The translations under genes were made by a program, and so were the position numbers. Below, piece after piece: positions 1-11,624 of a stretch of DNA of 64,000 nucleotides. Within the stretch, counting starts at the first letter, position 1. Each line of letters opens with the position of its first letter. Under the pieces are notes generated by a model. The model was not told where the DNA came from. It did no database searches and saw only the letters and a program-made list of their open reading frames with translations. The DNA lies in contig CM062810.1 in the NCBI GenBank assembly GCA_031772625.1, positions 703,728,519 through 703,792,518 on the forward strand, read 5' to 3'. The DNA is from Pinus tabuliformis. Taxonomy: Eukaryota; Streptophyta; Pinopsida; Pinales; Pinaceae.

Positions 1-1305
1 GCTTATTCATACGAATAGCCTTTTCTTTTTCTTGGGTTGGCCGCTTTGTTGCTGGTTGTTGGTGTCAAGTTGGTTCCCCTAGGTTTCACTAGACTGGTTA
101 CCTTGGTTACCCTCGTTACCCTTGTTACCCTTCCCCTTATTCTTTTTCTTTGAATTCTGGGAATTGGTATCACACTATTGCACAAACACCTGACCCTAAG
201 GGGGTGGTGGTTGTTGGGGCTGAGGATCTATGGGAGGCTGCAGTGCTAATTCTTGAGGGGCTGGGGTACCAATTTGTGCATAAGAAGGAGCAACAATTTG
301 GTAGACGGGTTGGGGCCCTGGAAACATGTTGCTAGTAGGAGGGGCATAAATTCTGGAGGAATTGGTGCCCCTTGTGGGTGGCCATAACTCTGCGGAGAAT
401 ATGGCGAAGAGTGTGAAATGGATCCAACGATACCATCAACAATGTGAGATGCCCCCGATGCATTAGCTCTGCTAGGACGAGGGAGGTCTGGAATAACGTT
501 ATAGACATAACCTGATTGAGCATAAATCAAATCATATCTCAAAGCGGTATGGAGAGCTTCTTCCTCGGTCTAAGGAAAATGGGACGCGACATCTTTCCCA
601 ATAGGGGATAAAAGGCTCTTGAGAAACCAATCTAGATAAACATGGTCTTCGAAAGGCAAGGCACGACATGTGCTCCTCCTTCAATGCCACTCTTGAACAT
701 GGTCAAAAAGGCGAGTAGTAGAGGATTGATAGAATGTGGTCAAAAGCTCAGTACCAATGTCATACCAGAGAGGTAACTAGAAATATGATAAGAATGCTTT
801 AGCAAGCGTCACAAAAACAGAATGCGAAGCGGCGGGCTGGTCTACATACCATTTTGTAGCGTCTCCAGTGAACATGCGTTAGAAGAGCCAAAGACGAATG
901 GAGTCATCGGTTATGGAGTTAGATGAACACCACATGTGGAAGGATCAAACATGGTTGGTAAGATCCTCTCCAGCAATACCCTCAAACTTTGGGATGTCTA
1001 AGGGAAGCTTAGTCGGCATAGAGGGCCAACCAACATCATGGTGTATGGGGTCGTTTATCAATTGGTTAAGATCCGTTAGAGTTAACCCAACCATAAAGGG
1101 GAGCATAGGGGCTACCGGAATGGTTCCTGAGACTATTCTGCCTGATGTGACCACCGGTGTAGCACTGGAGCTGCCACTAGATTGGGGTCATGCACAAGCT
1201 ATGGGTCTAGACATGGTGACGATATGCGGTGAAGGAGGTTCGGAATTAGATGAGGAATTGGAAGGACCAGGAGAAGAGTCGGAATGGGGACTCGAAGGGC
1301 TATGA
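1..1305 (-). pseudogene. Degraded gag of a Tat/Ogre-like Ty3/gypsy element, cut by the window edge
   Basis: Minus-strand gag of an LTR retrotransposon, the capsid/nucleocapsid precursor that packages element RNA. Reading leftward from about 1300 there is a Ser/Pro-rich start, then motifs such as LPLDIPKFEG (near 975-1010), ATKWYVDQPA (near 835-860), EEEALHTALRYDLIYAQS (near 510-570) and a basic RVTRVTRVTKVT tail (near 90-125). These fit plant gypsy gag. Several in-frame stops and frame changes break it. No start codon is certain; the Ser-rich stretch below 1305 is taken as the N-terminal side. Protease and polymerase would lie to the left, outside the window. The leader, PBS and LTR on its right fit this orientation. 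The lineage call rests on gag wording and the PBS and is less sure than the gag call. Confidence 0.8.
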
Positions 1306-2549
1306 ACTCGAACCCGACGGGGAGGAGTAATACGCCCAATCAAAAAAATAGGGGTGAAGGCTTAATAGTCTCTGTGAATAACGCCTTGGTGGCGCAATGA
1401 TGGAAGGACACAGAGAACACAAAAATGGTGAAGGGAGATCAACAATATATCTTTTGTCTTTGATGCGGTGAGATAAATTTATTATGTTAAGTCTTTGCTC
1501 AGCGGTGTAAACCAAGTGCCCTTCGCTTAAGGTGTGCTTGTGTGTGCAAGTGTATTAATTGATTAAGCCCATATCGTGTTTGTAAAAAAAAAAAAAATCT
1601 TGTTGTAAATAAACTGAAATAAATAACAGAAAATAAACAGCAAAACAATTAACTAAACCCCATACAAACTAGGTTTGCAAACACTTTACATCTAGGTCGC
1701 TAAACCGATGGAAAATACACTGAAACAGTCAAGAGATCTGAATGTCGGTGTGACTGGGATCAAGTGACTCTAAGCTACTAGAAAGTGTTGCAGCGATAGC
1801 AAAAAACCAGAGGGGAAGATCATTATAAAAAGATAGGGAGATGGGTGAAACACCTAGGCCAACCGATGGGACCCTAAGGGAATGACCAAAAAAGTTCGAA
1901 TGTGAAACTATGGATGGTAGCAACCTATCTTATCAGATCTGAAACAAAAGGTTATAAATCTGGAAAATGTCGTTGAAGGTGCTACAAAAACTTAGAGTTC
2001 TCACTCAGCTAAACTCCTCCTAGAAAGGCAGAAGTGTAATAGAAGCCCTAGAGGAGGCTAAAATCGACTTCAACAAGCAAAACAGAATAGATCAAGGCCT
2101 AAGCAGGATGAGACAGAGGTTAGAAACCCAACAGACAACTCTTAGCAAAGAAATAAATCTGAGAAAAACCCAGAAATCGCAAGTTCTGACCGGTTTTTTT
2201 TATGAAATCACACTTTTTGGGCAAAAAGTTGCATTCTGGAGCCGAGATCGCACCTTTTGGGCTGATAACTGCGATTTCTACTCTGAGACTTCCGATCTGC
2301 AAATTTCATAAAAAAGTGTCACCTTTGCCGCAGCTGGTTCCTATGACCTATGGAAACAACCAGAAAGCTTATGGAAGTTAGAAATTTATCAGATCTAGGG
2401 TTAAAACACTAGGAAACATTAATAGAATTGAGAAAAAAATAATCCCTAATCTGAAAAACAAAGGTCACCCGGGTTTCTAGATCGGAATTATAAAACCCAT
2501 CGAAGTTACCAATTTTGATTGGAGACCCAAGGTTCTGAATCGGAATTAT
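1306..2549 (-). other. 5' leader of the Tat/Ogre-like element
   Basis: This stretch between the primer binding site and gag has no ORF I trust; the longest minus-strand frame (71 codons, 1300-1515) runs into gag and may be its degraded N-terminus. A 14-base inverted repeat built on TTTTTTATGAAAT has arms near 2195-2208 and 2300-2313 and could fold the leader RNA. Nothing else is recognised. Confidence 0.6.
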
Positions 2550-2568
2550 TCCCCAATGGAGTCTCCAA
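2550..2568 (-). promoter_or_regulatory. Primer binding site, tRNA-Arg type
   Basis: Read on the minus strand this is TTGGAGACTCCATTGGGGA, close to the TGGCGACTCCGCTGGGGA type of primer site that I associate with tRNA-Arg priming in Tat/Ogre gypsy elements. It lies 2 bases inside the LTR terminus TGTTGTAGTG at 2571, the expected spacing. The tRNA assignment is from memory of the family. Confidence 0.65.
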
Positions 2569-2570
2569 TT

Positions 2571-3215
2571 TGTTGTAGTGTTTTCTTCTCAATGATGTAT
2601 GAAAAGAACCCACTTAAGATCATGGATGAAAAACGATCTCAACAATAAAAATGACTGCTAAACATTGTAGATCTGTAGCTATTGATAGAAACAAACGCTG
2701 CCAAAATCCTTATCTATGCTACAATCATAGTTAAACAATGAAATAAAGAGTAATAACCCCAAAACATCTAATGGAAACCAGATATGTAAAGAATGATTTT
2801 ATTATAACACCTGTGAAGGGAACAAATATATGTTACTAATCCCCCTCTATGGGATGGGTTCTTGGCTATCCTCAAATTCTTTTGGCTTCTGTAGAGTCTC
2901 TCTCCTCTATAATGCATAAACCCAGTAAAAATATGGTGTGCGACAATGAACATAATCAAAGTTACAACAGTGAGTGCAACAATGAAAATAATCAAAAGTG
3001 AATAATGAATGGAAAACCCTCCTATTTATAACAAAATATGGAGTTATCCTCAAATAATGAGCAACAATAAAATATTATTGATCCATTCTTGGAATAACCA
3101 CCTGGAATATTTTATTATATTTGTTTAGGAGGGAAAAAGTATTTAAATTTTTATTTAGAAATAACAAATAAATAAATAAATGATTTATTTATTATCTCAA
3201 GGAGTTATTTAAGGA
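2571..3215 (-). repeat. 5' LTR of the Tat/Ogre-like element, far end undefined
   Basis: The LTR begins with TG at 2571 directly beside the primer site. Its partner LTR is outside the window, so the far boundary cannot be found by comparison; it may continue past the MITE to about 3760 or further. The sequence is AT-rich and I see no clear promoter box. Confidence 0.55.
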
Positions 3216-3224
3216 ATAATAAAC

Positions 3225-3481
3225 GCAGTTGTCTATAAAGCGACTTTTTGAAGCCTTTCCGGCGGGTTTTTCTGGTCGAAATCCGGTAGGAATTTATTGG
3301 AATCCCAAGTTTGATAGCTAGTTTCTGCACAATGAAAGCGTCCCAAGGGTTTTTCAGGGTGTTGAATCCAAATATACAGTTAAAAAACCATTTTAACTGC
3401 AACAAATCAAGATTTAACCTCAATTTCTTCCGCCAGATTCCGTCACCGGAATCTCCAAAAAGTCGCATTATAGACAACTCC
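3225..3481. mobile_element. MULE-type MITE, 257 bp, with 9-bp target duplication
   Basis: The two ends are inverted copies of one another for about 40 bases: left GCAGTTGTCTATAAAGCGAC, right (reversed) GGAGTTGTCTATAATGCGAC, both running on into a CTTTTTG.AG block. The element is flanked by perfect 9-bp direct repeats ATAATAAAC at 3216-3224 and 3482-3490. Long terminal inverted repeats with a 9-bp duplication are the signature of Mutator-like elements. It has no transposase, so it must have been moved in trans. The 95- and 61-codon frames inside are products of the palindromic structure and not genes. Confidence 0.87.
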
Positions 3482-3490
3482 ATAATAAAC

Positions 3491-3760
3491 AAATAACGAT
3501 TTATTTAATTATTCCTAGGGGTATTTAGTCAAATTTGACAAAGAGTAATAATTAATTTAATTAATTATTCTTAGAGAAAAGTAAGATAAATAATTATTTA
3601 TCTATTTATTTTTCATGATTGGGTCAAATTTAACAAGGAATAATAATAAAACAATGGTTTAATTAATTATTCCTAGAAGAAAATCAAATAAATAGTGATT
3701 TATTTAATTATTCTTCATGGGTTTAACTATAAATTACTTAATAAAGGTGGTTTATTAGGT
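3491..3760. repeat. AT-rich imperfect tandem repeats
   Basis: Diverged units of roughly 100 bases repeat the theme GATTTATTTAATTATTCCTA followed by GTCAAATTTGACAA or GTCAAATTTAACAA. Related sequence occurs on the other side of the MITE (about 3080-3215), so the MITE landed inside this array. It may belong to the flanking LTR. Confidence 0.6.
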
Positions 3761-6130
3761 AATTTCTCACAGCAAAAGCAATTTTACTAGGGTAAAATTG
3801 GCTTTACATGGTATACTTCGGTCCATCTAGTAAATTAGGTTAGATGATCAATTTTTTCGTGATAACACATCCTTTACAATATTTAGGACAATTATGCTCT
3901 AAATATGATACAATAGCTTACAGTATTAAGATCCTTCAAGAGTTCTCAATAAGACTAGAGACCATATATATATGGAAGGATAAGGGAAAACTCGACAATG
4001 AAATCAAGTGTTGGTGCAAGACATAATCCTTATCCATGTGTGTAATTGCAGTTGAGTTTGTAAAATCCCAAATCTTAGATTTGATGTGCCAAGTTATGGG
4101 CACAGATTGGTCTACCTCTGGTATGGAATGTAGGGCCTTATACAGATTTGTTTTGGGACTAGGGTGTATGGACTTTAGGACCTTGCACATATTTTTTTGG
4201 AAACATGTCAAGTTAACTACTAGACCTTTTCCTAATTGTGTTCATTCTAAAAGGGACCCCCAAGCTTTCCAAGTTCGAAAGTGTCCAACCAAGTTCAATG
4301 TGTAAGAACTTTACCTAGAAATACATTGCTTGGACATTTGACATTGCTAGTGAAATATTTATGAGGAATCCTCTTCATCGACTTTAAATCAAGTGAGAGT
4401 TTTATATTTTGGGTAAATCATCTTTTCCAGTGGAAAATATGCATATAAAGTCTTGTATTGCTCAGGAAGGAATTTTTGCAGCAATATCCAGAAGAGTTAT
4501 CTTATTTAAGCTTTGTATCACCTAGAAATTATCTTTTTTGATGGTAAGATGATGATTACATTCTCATATCACCCAAGAAATAAGTGTTGCAGTGATATTG
4601 AGAGGGTTTCTTCCTTATTATGTGAGAATACTCATCTCCCCCAAATGAATTGAGAACTTGAAGAGGCCTAAACATTGGCTTGGCTAGTCTACTATATATG
4701 GCAAGTTAATTAGCATTCTATGAGAAAGGGTGGGCCAATTAAGTTTAAAGCTCAAACCTAATACCATGACATCAACAAGGGTTACACATGGCTCAAGCAT
4801 TAGCTTGAGAAATTTTTACACCCTATTTCTTGAAAGACCATAAGGGGGAAATTTGTTATAAGATTGTCCATTTTTCATTTCTCCTTTTGCAACCGAATGA
4901 TTATAGCTTTTTCAATGGTCTCCATTCACTTTCATTAATGTTATGGACCTATGATCTTCCTCTCGTCATGAATTTTAATATATTAAGGTAATATAAAAGA
5001 TGGTTTTGTCATCCAAATGGCCTTAAAATATATTTATCAGTGGTGGATTTTTAACATAGGAAATTTGAAAAGAAGAAGAAAAGATTAATATTATTTTTCC
5101 TTACCAACCAACGAAGAGAATGAATAAAAGGAAGAGAATAAGTAATAAAAATAGCCTAGTGCAACTTAGTAGAAGATAACCCAAGTTTTAATTTTATTTA
5201 TATTTTATAAAATATAGAAGAGTTGTAATGATTAGAAAAGATTAAAACCAATGTGCTTCTGTAATTATTTTAATGAGAATGGAAGTTCATGAAGTCCCTA
5301 TAACTGTAAACTCATAGATATTTAAATAAAACAATGAAGCCTCTCATTTGTCCATCTCATGGATTTTTCCAAATGAGAGATATGTAAACTCATAAATATG
5401 TAAAACTGTAAACACTAAATGAGAGAGGTAGTTTTATTTTATCATTTGATTGTTTTAATTGCATATTTTTTATTTATTTAATGCATGTGCACTTGATTAT
5501 AATATCTTGTTTAAATTGTATTATTATCATTATATATTATTTTGTACATATTGGCTTATATGTTAGTGAGGGTTATTCTCCCCAAATTAATGTTGAGATG
5601 GTTGAGGCCAATCATGAGTTGCCTTGAATGCCTAGACCTTGAATTTCATAGAGACCAAACCACAAATTTTGTCACCATGTCAGATCAATTGTCTACATCA
5701 ATGATCGGCTTTGGAATAGAACTAATATGATGTATAATGATCATGAAAAACTCTAGGATTGCATATATCTATGAAAGCTTCCCCCCTGATATGACTATTA
5801 ATGCATCATATTGCCATTATCCCTATTCTACTCTAGAGGATGAGAAATGAGGAGCAATAAGTTGTCAGACATGCTCATTTATCTTCTTTATGTGATTCAT
5901 ATTAAAATAATGATATGTTTGAGGACATTACTCCTCCACCTCCTTCTCATCCTTCAAATACACTATCTAATTCCCCTCCTCCTCCTCCACCTACACCATG
6001 GATTGCACCAACTACCAATCCTTCCATTCATCCACTTGCTACACCTATTGCACTAGATAATCATCCTCTATACATTAGGATATTCACAACTTATATAGAT
6101 AATCCAAATTAGATCATTATACTTTTGTCA
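3761..6130. other. Unassigned AT-rich DNA
   Basis: I see no convincing gene here. ORFs are at most 90 codons and lack recognisable domains. A 65-codon frame at 5915-6112 is very proline-rich because of CTCCTCCTCC runs; it has no context supporting expression. A purine run near 4851-4859 (AAGGGGGAAA) resembles a polypurine tract, but I found no LTR partner beside it. Confidence 0.5.
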
Positions 6131-6990
6131 CCTATATTTATGCTTCCAAAGTGGAAAAAATGGAGGAATGAACTCACATTACCATTTTTACCAATGGAAC
6201 CCAATTCAGAAAATTGGGATCTAAAACTTCCAAGAGAATTTTGAGGCATCAAACAAAATTGTTTGGGGGTAAAAACTTTTATGCTTAAGCGTGTAACCTT
6301 TTTTTTAATCTACACGGATACCTTTCCAAAGACGTAAAAATTGCCTCGATTGGAGTCTGTATACAAAAGTTATGCCACGCAGAAGTTGACTTTCATGTTT
6401 TCACCACCATAAGTCGATAGGATGCCACATAAACCCGCATTACTCATGGAAAATGGGCCATCCATGTGATCATGATGAAGAAGACACTAGAAGAGTCAAT
6501 ATTGTAACTCTAGTTAAGAGCTAAAGGAATCAAACCTAACCACTAGGAGGAAAACGGGTACCATTCTATTTGAGTGCATTTTGTTCCATAGATGAGCAGA
6601 GTAACCAAGGTGGATAGGGAGAGAAAAAACAGAGAGGATTTGTACACTGTAGCAGCCCATGGGCCACAAGGTTCATTTCTTTGTATTTTCATCCATTTTC
6701 CATTCAAATAAAGAGAACATAAGAGCCTCATCTTCTAGCTAGATTTTCTCTTGAAAGGGTTTCCCAAGATATATCTTATGTCAATTGTGGTTTGCGAGTT
6801 TTTATTCCATTGTTCTCTATTTTTGTATATATAATTTGCATGTATATGAAATAAACGATAATCAACAAATCTAGAAATCTAAGGAGAAATAAACCCTCAT
6901 AGTGTAGATTTTGGATTTTCTAATATGCTTTAGTAGATTTGTTGTGATGAATTGTCTAGTGGAATATCTATAATAGTTTACGATCAATAG
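6131..6990 (+). repeat. Dispersed repeat family, copy 1
   Basis: This segment aligns by eye with about 56600-57500 in the same orientation. Shared landmarks include a GAGGCAT(C/T)AAA block, AAAGTTATG, GCCACAT(A/C)AACCC, TTACTCATGGAAAAT, CCACTAGGAGGA, TTGTTCCATAG and CTAGTGGAATATC. It is noncoding and has an AATAAA near 6713 before its tail. It is probably LTR or other retroelement sequence; no ends or target duplication could be defined. Confidence 0.65.
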
Positions 6991-8399
6991 ATCCTAATGA
7001 AGAGATATATAAAAGCATAGATGCATTCTTATGTAGTGAAGGTAGTGATGTCCCTTACTCTAATGGGGAACTAGCATTAGTTGAGATGTATTTATTATTT
7101 CCATATATATATATGGGGGGTTTATCTTACTTTTTCATATCATGTTGATGTTGTTTGATGTATAAAATGCATTATGTCTATGTTAATGAATAACATTATT
7201 AACAATTTCTTTATTTCAAAGTTAAATTTCAAAGGTATTAATTATTTAAATGTGAGATTCCATATAATGTTTAACTCTATTTATACATAATCATGTAATT
7301 TGGATCATGATTGCAAAAACTTATAATAATTTAATGCCATAGAGTGTTTAACGCCTTTTCAAGGTGAATTTTGTTATCCAATAAGATTAAATATATTGAT
7401 TAAACATGTCTACAAACTTGATTAAATGATTTAATCAATGATTGCACAATTTTATTATTTTATTACATCAATTTTTTTTATTAAATCATGTTTTTAAAAT
7501 TTATTCTTGACTATTTTTACTAAACTTATTATGAATTTCAATAAAATTAAGTTATGATAGTTAATTGTAACAAAATAATTATTCCTCCAACTTTCAATAG
7601 CGATACCATATTGCATATTAAATCATGACCACAATTCTAAATCTAATTAATATTTTAAATCAGTTTATTTGATTATATATTTTATTATATCAGGAGAATA
7701 ATTATACTTTTTACATGATGATAGTGATGATGGCTAATGTCCACTAAGGCCATAATTGGTCTATCAGACCTTATGAAAGATGAGATATTACTTGGATTTT
7801 TTTAAAATGATATTTTTTTTGCTCAAAAAGTATAAAGAGAAATGTTCTAAGATCACCATAATTTCCATGACTTAGAAGGTTTAGAAGGTCCTCATTGTTA
7901 AAAGTATTTGAAAATTGTGATATAATTTAGGTATATGTAGGGTACTCTAAGAGAAAGTGTTTTTCATCTTGAACCCTCTTAAAGTAAGGTTTAAACCTTC
8001 TATAGTAATGCAATGCAAACACATTCTAAATAAACAGAAAAATAAAACAATGGAAATCAAAGATTACCCAAAGATTTACTCTTGGAAATACAAACCAAGA
8101 AAACCAGCAAACTGTTTAGAGCCACATCTCTATTTTTTTATCATGAATTAACTTCATTGTTTACAATACAATATATTTGATTCCATGGCATCCAAAATCC
8201 CTAATCCATTAACCTGGATTAGATTACAACCTTACTTCTTTAAGCATAATTATAAAACCATGGGTGAACCACCATGCACCACAAAACCACCAAAAGTGAA
8301 AACCATGTGCCAAAAACCACCAAAATGGACACAAAAAACTGCAAAAAAAATTATGGAGATCCACCCCCTATGATCCTCACCTCACTTTTTGGGAGTCAC
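6991..8399. other. Unassigned AT-rich DNA with one short dispersed repeat
   Basis: No gene is visible. The stretch at about 7595-7690 (CATATTGCATATTAAATCAT, then AATTCTAAATC and TTTATTTGATTA) resembles units of the tandem array at 53754-54120, so it is a dispersed copy of that repeat. The two 62-64 codon frames near 7957-8373 show no known motif. Confidence 0.5.
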
Positions 8400-9480
8400 T
8401 TATTGTCCATGTTGTTAATATTATTCTTGCACCATTAAGTACCTAATCATAGTTATACTCTTAATGGGAGAAATATTTATTTCTATGAGGAAGATAGGAT
8501 AGGGTGTATTACCTTTAATTTTCATATCATAAGTTAAAAATTCTTTTGGAACTACTCTATCTTTCTCAAGGGTTATCTAGAGATAATGCATCCACAAACT
8601 TCACAACCATAGAATATAAAAAGAGTGATGAAAGTCTCAAAGAGGAGATTTTTCTTATCTCACATCCAAAGTTCCACTAATTTACAATTATTTTCAAACC
8701 CATAATAAGATTTCCACTCTCCATTTATTTGTTTATTAATGCTATAATTCTAGTTGAGTTTGTGATGAATATTGATTCCAAAATATTTGTATAAAGGAAC
8801 TTCTTCTAGGTCAAGGAAAATTTTAGGAGCTAATATTTTGCAGATGGTCTAATTTTCCATGTTTTTTCCAAAAAATGTTTCGCCAATATCCATTTTTTCT
8901 AAAGAGGTTTTGCCCAGATTTTATAGGATAAAATTATTTTACCTTTAAAATGGCCAAAATCCTAGAGAGACCATACAAAATCATTAGAAAAATGAATATT
9001 TTTACAAAAATATCAATAAGCATTTTACAATTTACATATTATGGACTACTAATATTTGCCAAGGTTTTTAAAATTTAATATAAATTTCCATCCTTAAAAT
9101 TTTCCTTGCTCCAAACTATTATTGTCATATAGAAATGTATCTATCATCAGTGATCTAGTTGGATTTAATTATCATAACCTTCATTTTCTCAGTGTTCACG
9201 TTAATTTCCATATTGGAGCAAACATCTTTGAGGATTCTTAGTTGCATATCGAGGTCATAGAGACTCCTCACCATAAAAACAATATTATTAGTGTAAAGAA
9301 CAAGGATGATGACTATACCAATAAGATACGGTCCAACAAAACCTACATCTTCCAAACAATCTTCTAACTTGTCAATGTATACTTCAAAGACGGAAGGGGA
9401 TAAGGGACAACCTTGCTTGACTCCTATATTATAGTTAATTTCTTCCAACCAACATAGAATCATCAATAATATCATAATGT
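8400..9480 (-). pseudogene. RTE-like LINE reverse transcriptase relic
   Basis: A non-LTR reverse transcriptase read leftward. The upstream part at 9155-9502 keeps GVKQGCPLSPSVF, the palm region before the catalytic motif, followed by a decayed version of the catalytic box (LYTNNIVFM, where an A-D-D type motif is expected). Further left, in shifting frames, are pieces such as SLFLYSMVVKF and IKGNTPYPIFLIE (near 8470-8510) and SITMIRYLM (near 8430-8455), which match the C-terminal region of plant RTE-type ORFs. Multiple stops and frameshifts make it dead. A scrap of the same kind of element (endonuclease) lies at 52341-52520. Confidence 0.75.
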
Positions 9481-11496
9481 TTATGTATAAACACACACAC
9501 ACACAGAGTGAGAGAGAGGTTGTTTATAATAATGCATAAATTGTTTCTTTGTTAAATTGTCATGTTATAAAGAATGTTTTTCTGTCATGAAGCTCATATA
9601 AAACTTTCACCTAATTTCATTATAAATGGTGAAATTGTATATTGATAAGGATTTTTTTTTTCTTGTTTTCATGCTCCCACCCTCTAATTTGTAGGTTAGA
9701 ATGAGATTGTCCATACCTTTCCATCTCTGATCAAGAATTAACTAATTAATAATTGACTAAAAAAACAAACAATCCATGGGTAGTATCTAAACCCAATTCA
9801 CAACTTCTCTTATCTGCGTCTCGAGTTAAATCCAATTCACACATTAATGAGGTTATGCACACACAAAGACATTTTGGATGACATTTATATGCAGAAGAAA
9901 ATATATTTAAATTACCATATTTAAATATAATAATGATCAATTATTTAAAATATATATTTATTTAAATTATTAATATAAGAAACATTAAACAAAAAGAAAA
10001 TAAAAATTATAAAAGGTGAGTGTGGTAGCATAGATATCGAAGGAAATCAAGAACTAATATTCACATGGGGATTATATTTTCCATCAATAACAAAGCAAAA
10101 ACGTTCAAACTATAATAAGGATTGTCTTCACTAAATAATAAGATTAGTTGTGTGTTAGTCTTTTTTCCCAAAATATTTCCATATGGCTGGGTAAAATGGG
10201 GCTAATTATAAATTAGAAGAATTGTTTTTATCTTTATTTTTAAAATAGGTACAATGAGGTTTTGATTCCAAGGTTTATGGAAGTCCTACTTGAAAACTAA
10301 ATTGAAGAGCTTGTGTATGTAAGGGATGAATATAGGCCCTCAAACTTTTAAGATTTAAACTTGTTATCCTTTGATGTTCTTATATTTCCCTTTTGCAAGT
10401 CACATAACCATAGACTTTTTGTCTTTTAAGATAGGAATTTCAGTCCCCTAGGGAAATCATATTATTTTATTTATTTAATGAGTCAAAAATTGTCTCTAGA
10501 CTTTCATAGGATAGCTTAGATAGGTTCAAACGATTCTCTTGCTTTCTATTTATGTACAACATATTTTCCTTCTGTTTTTTACTAGTGGAATCAGCAACAA
10601 GGATGGTCTTATACTCATGTGACATGGGGTTAATTCCATCCACTACCACTATAACCACTAGGTGCACCATACCTGCCACTAATATGGGCATAAGTTAATT
10701 TAGGGATCAGATGAAGGCCCTCATAATTTTTTCCTTCTGATTAGTGTTTCATATTAATTTATCTTATCAAATTTTAAAACTCGTTAGAAGCATCCCTAAT
10801 GTGTTTTATAGAAATTTTACACTTATTATCATACCAAGGATTGGTTGTTCTATGTTTCCTTTTACACAATATAACCTTAATAGAGAATTTGTTAATGGAA
10901 GTAAAGAGGGTTGTTGTAAATTTTGGATAGAGGTCTCCAATATGGTTCTTATATAATAGGAGCTTTAATTAACTATTTAATTCCTTTAAGGAAAGGTATC
11001 TTTATTTTTTTCAAAAAGTAAGTGCCTTTGGTTATCAAAATTCTCTTCAATGGAGCTTTAGCACATGACAATGTTTAGAGTGGGGGTTAAAAGGTCTATG
11101 ATTAGATTCATGCCCATGGTCATTTAAAAGGTTAAAATTTACAATTTGGTTGTATACAAATATATATGATATCACATAATCCATGAAACTACACCCAACC
11201 AATGGGTAGATTCATCCAAATATATTTCATCCATTTCATTAGACTATTCCAAATTATTAGATCTTGAGAATTGTATATCTTGATTAGCTCGATACCAAAC
11301 AAATTCTCAACCAGGTATTTAAAGTTTCTTTATTTTTCCCCTAAGGAAAAAATCATAATTTCCATTATATTAATATCGAAAATTACATGGTGTATCAGTT
11401 GCATAAAGTGCTATGTGTGAATCAAATATGGACCGAGCCATCTATCCTAGAATATCATTTCATCGTTCATAAATATTTAACAAAAATGACACACAG
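9481..11496. other. Unassigned AT-rich DNA
   Basis: No recognisable gene. A short (CA)n then (GA)n tract sits at 9490-9518. Frames of 64-74 codons at 9746-9940, 10467-10691 and 10744-10956 have no motif I recognise. Confidence 0.5.
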
Positions 11497-11611
<115 letters not shown>

Positions 11612-11624
11612 CAGTGCATAGTAA

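Noticed and set aside
3205-3496. 95- and 61-codon overlapping frames
   Set aside because: They lie within the palindromic MITE and arise from its inverted ends.
4845-4870. Polypurine tract followed by an LTR start
   Set aside because: AAGGGGGAAA is followed by TTGTTATAA, but no second LTR, PBS or target duplication could be found.
5915-6112. Proline-rich 65-codon frame
   Set aside because: It comes from CTCCTCCTCC runs; no start context, domain or neighbour supports a gene.
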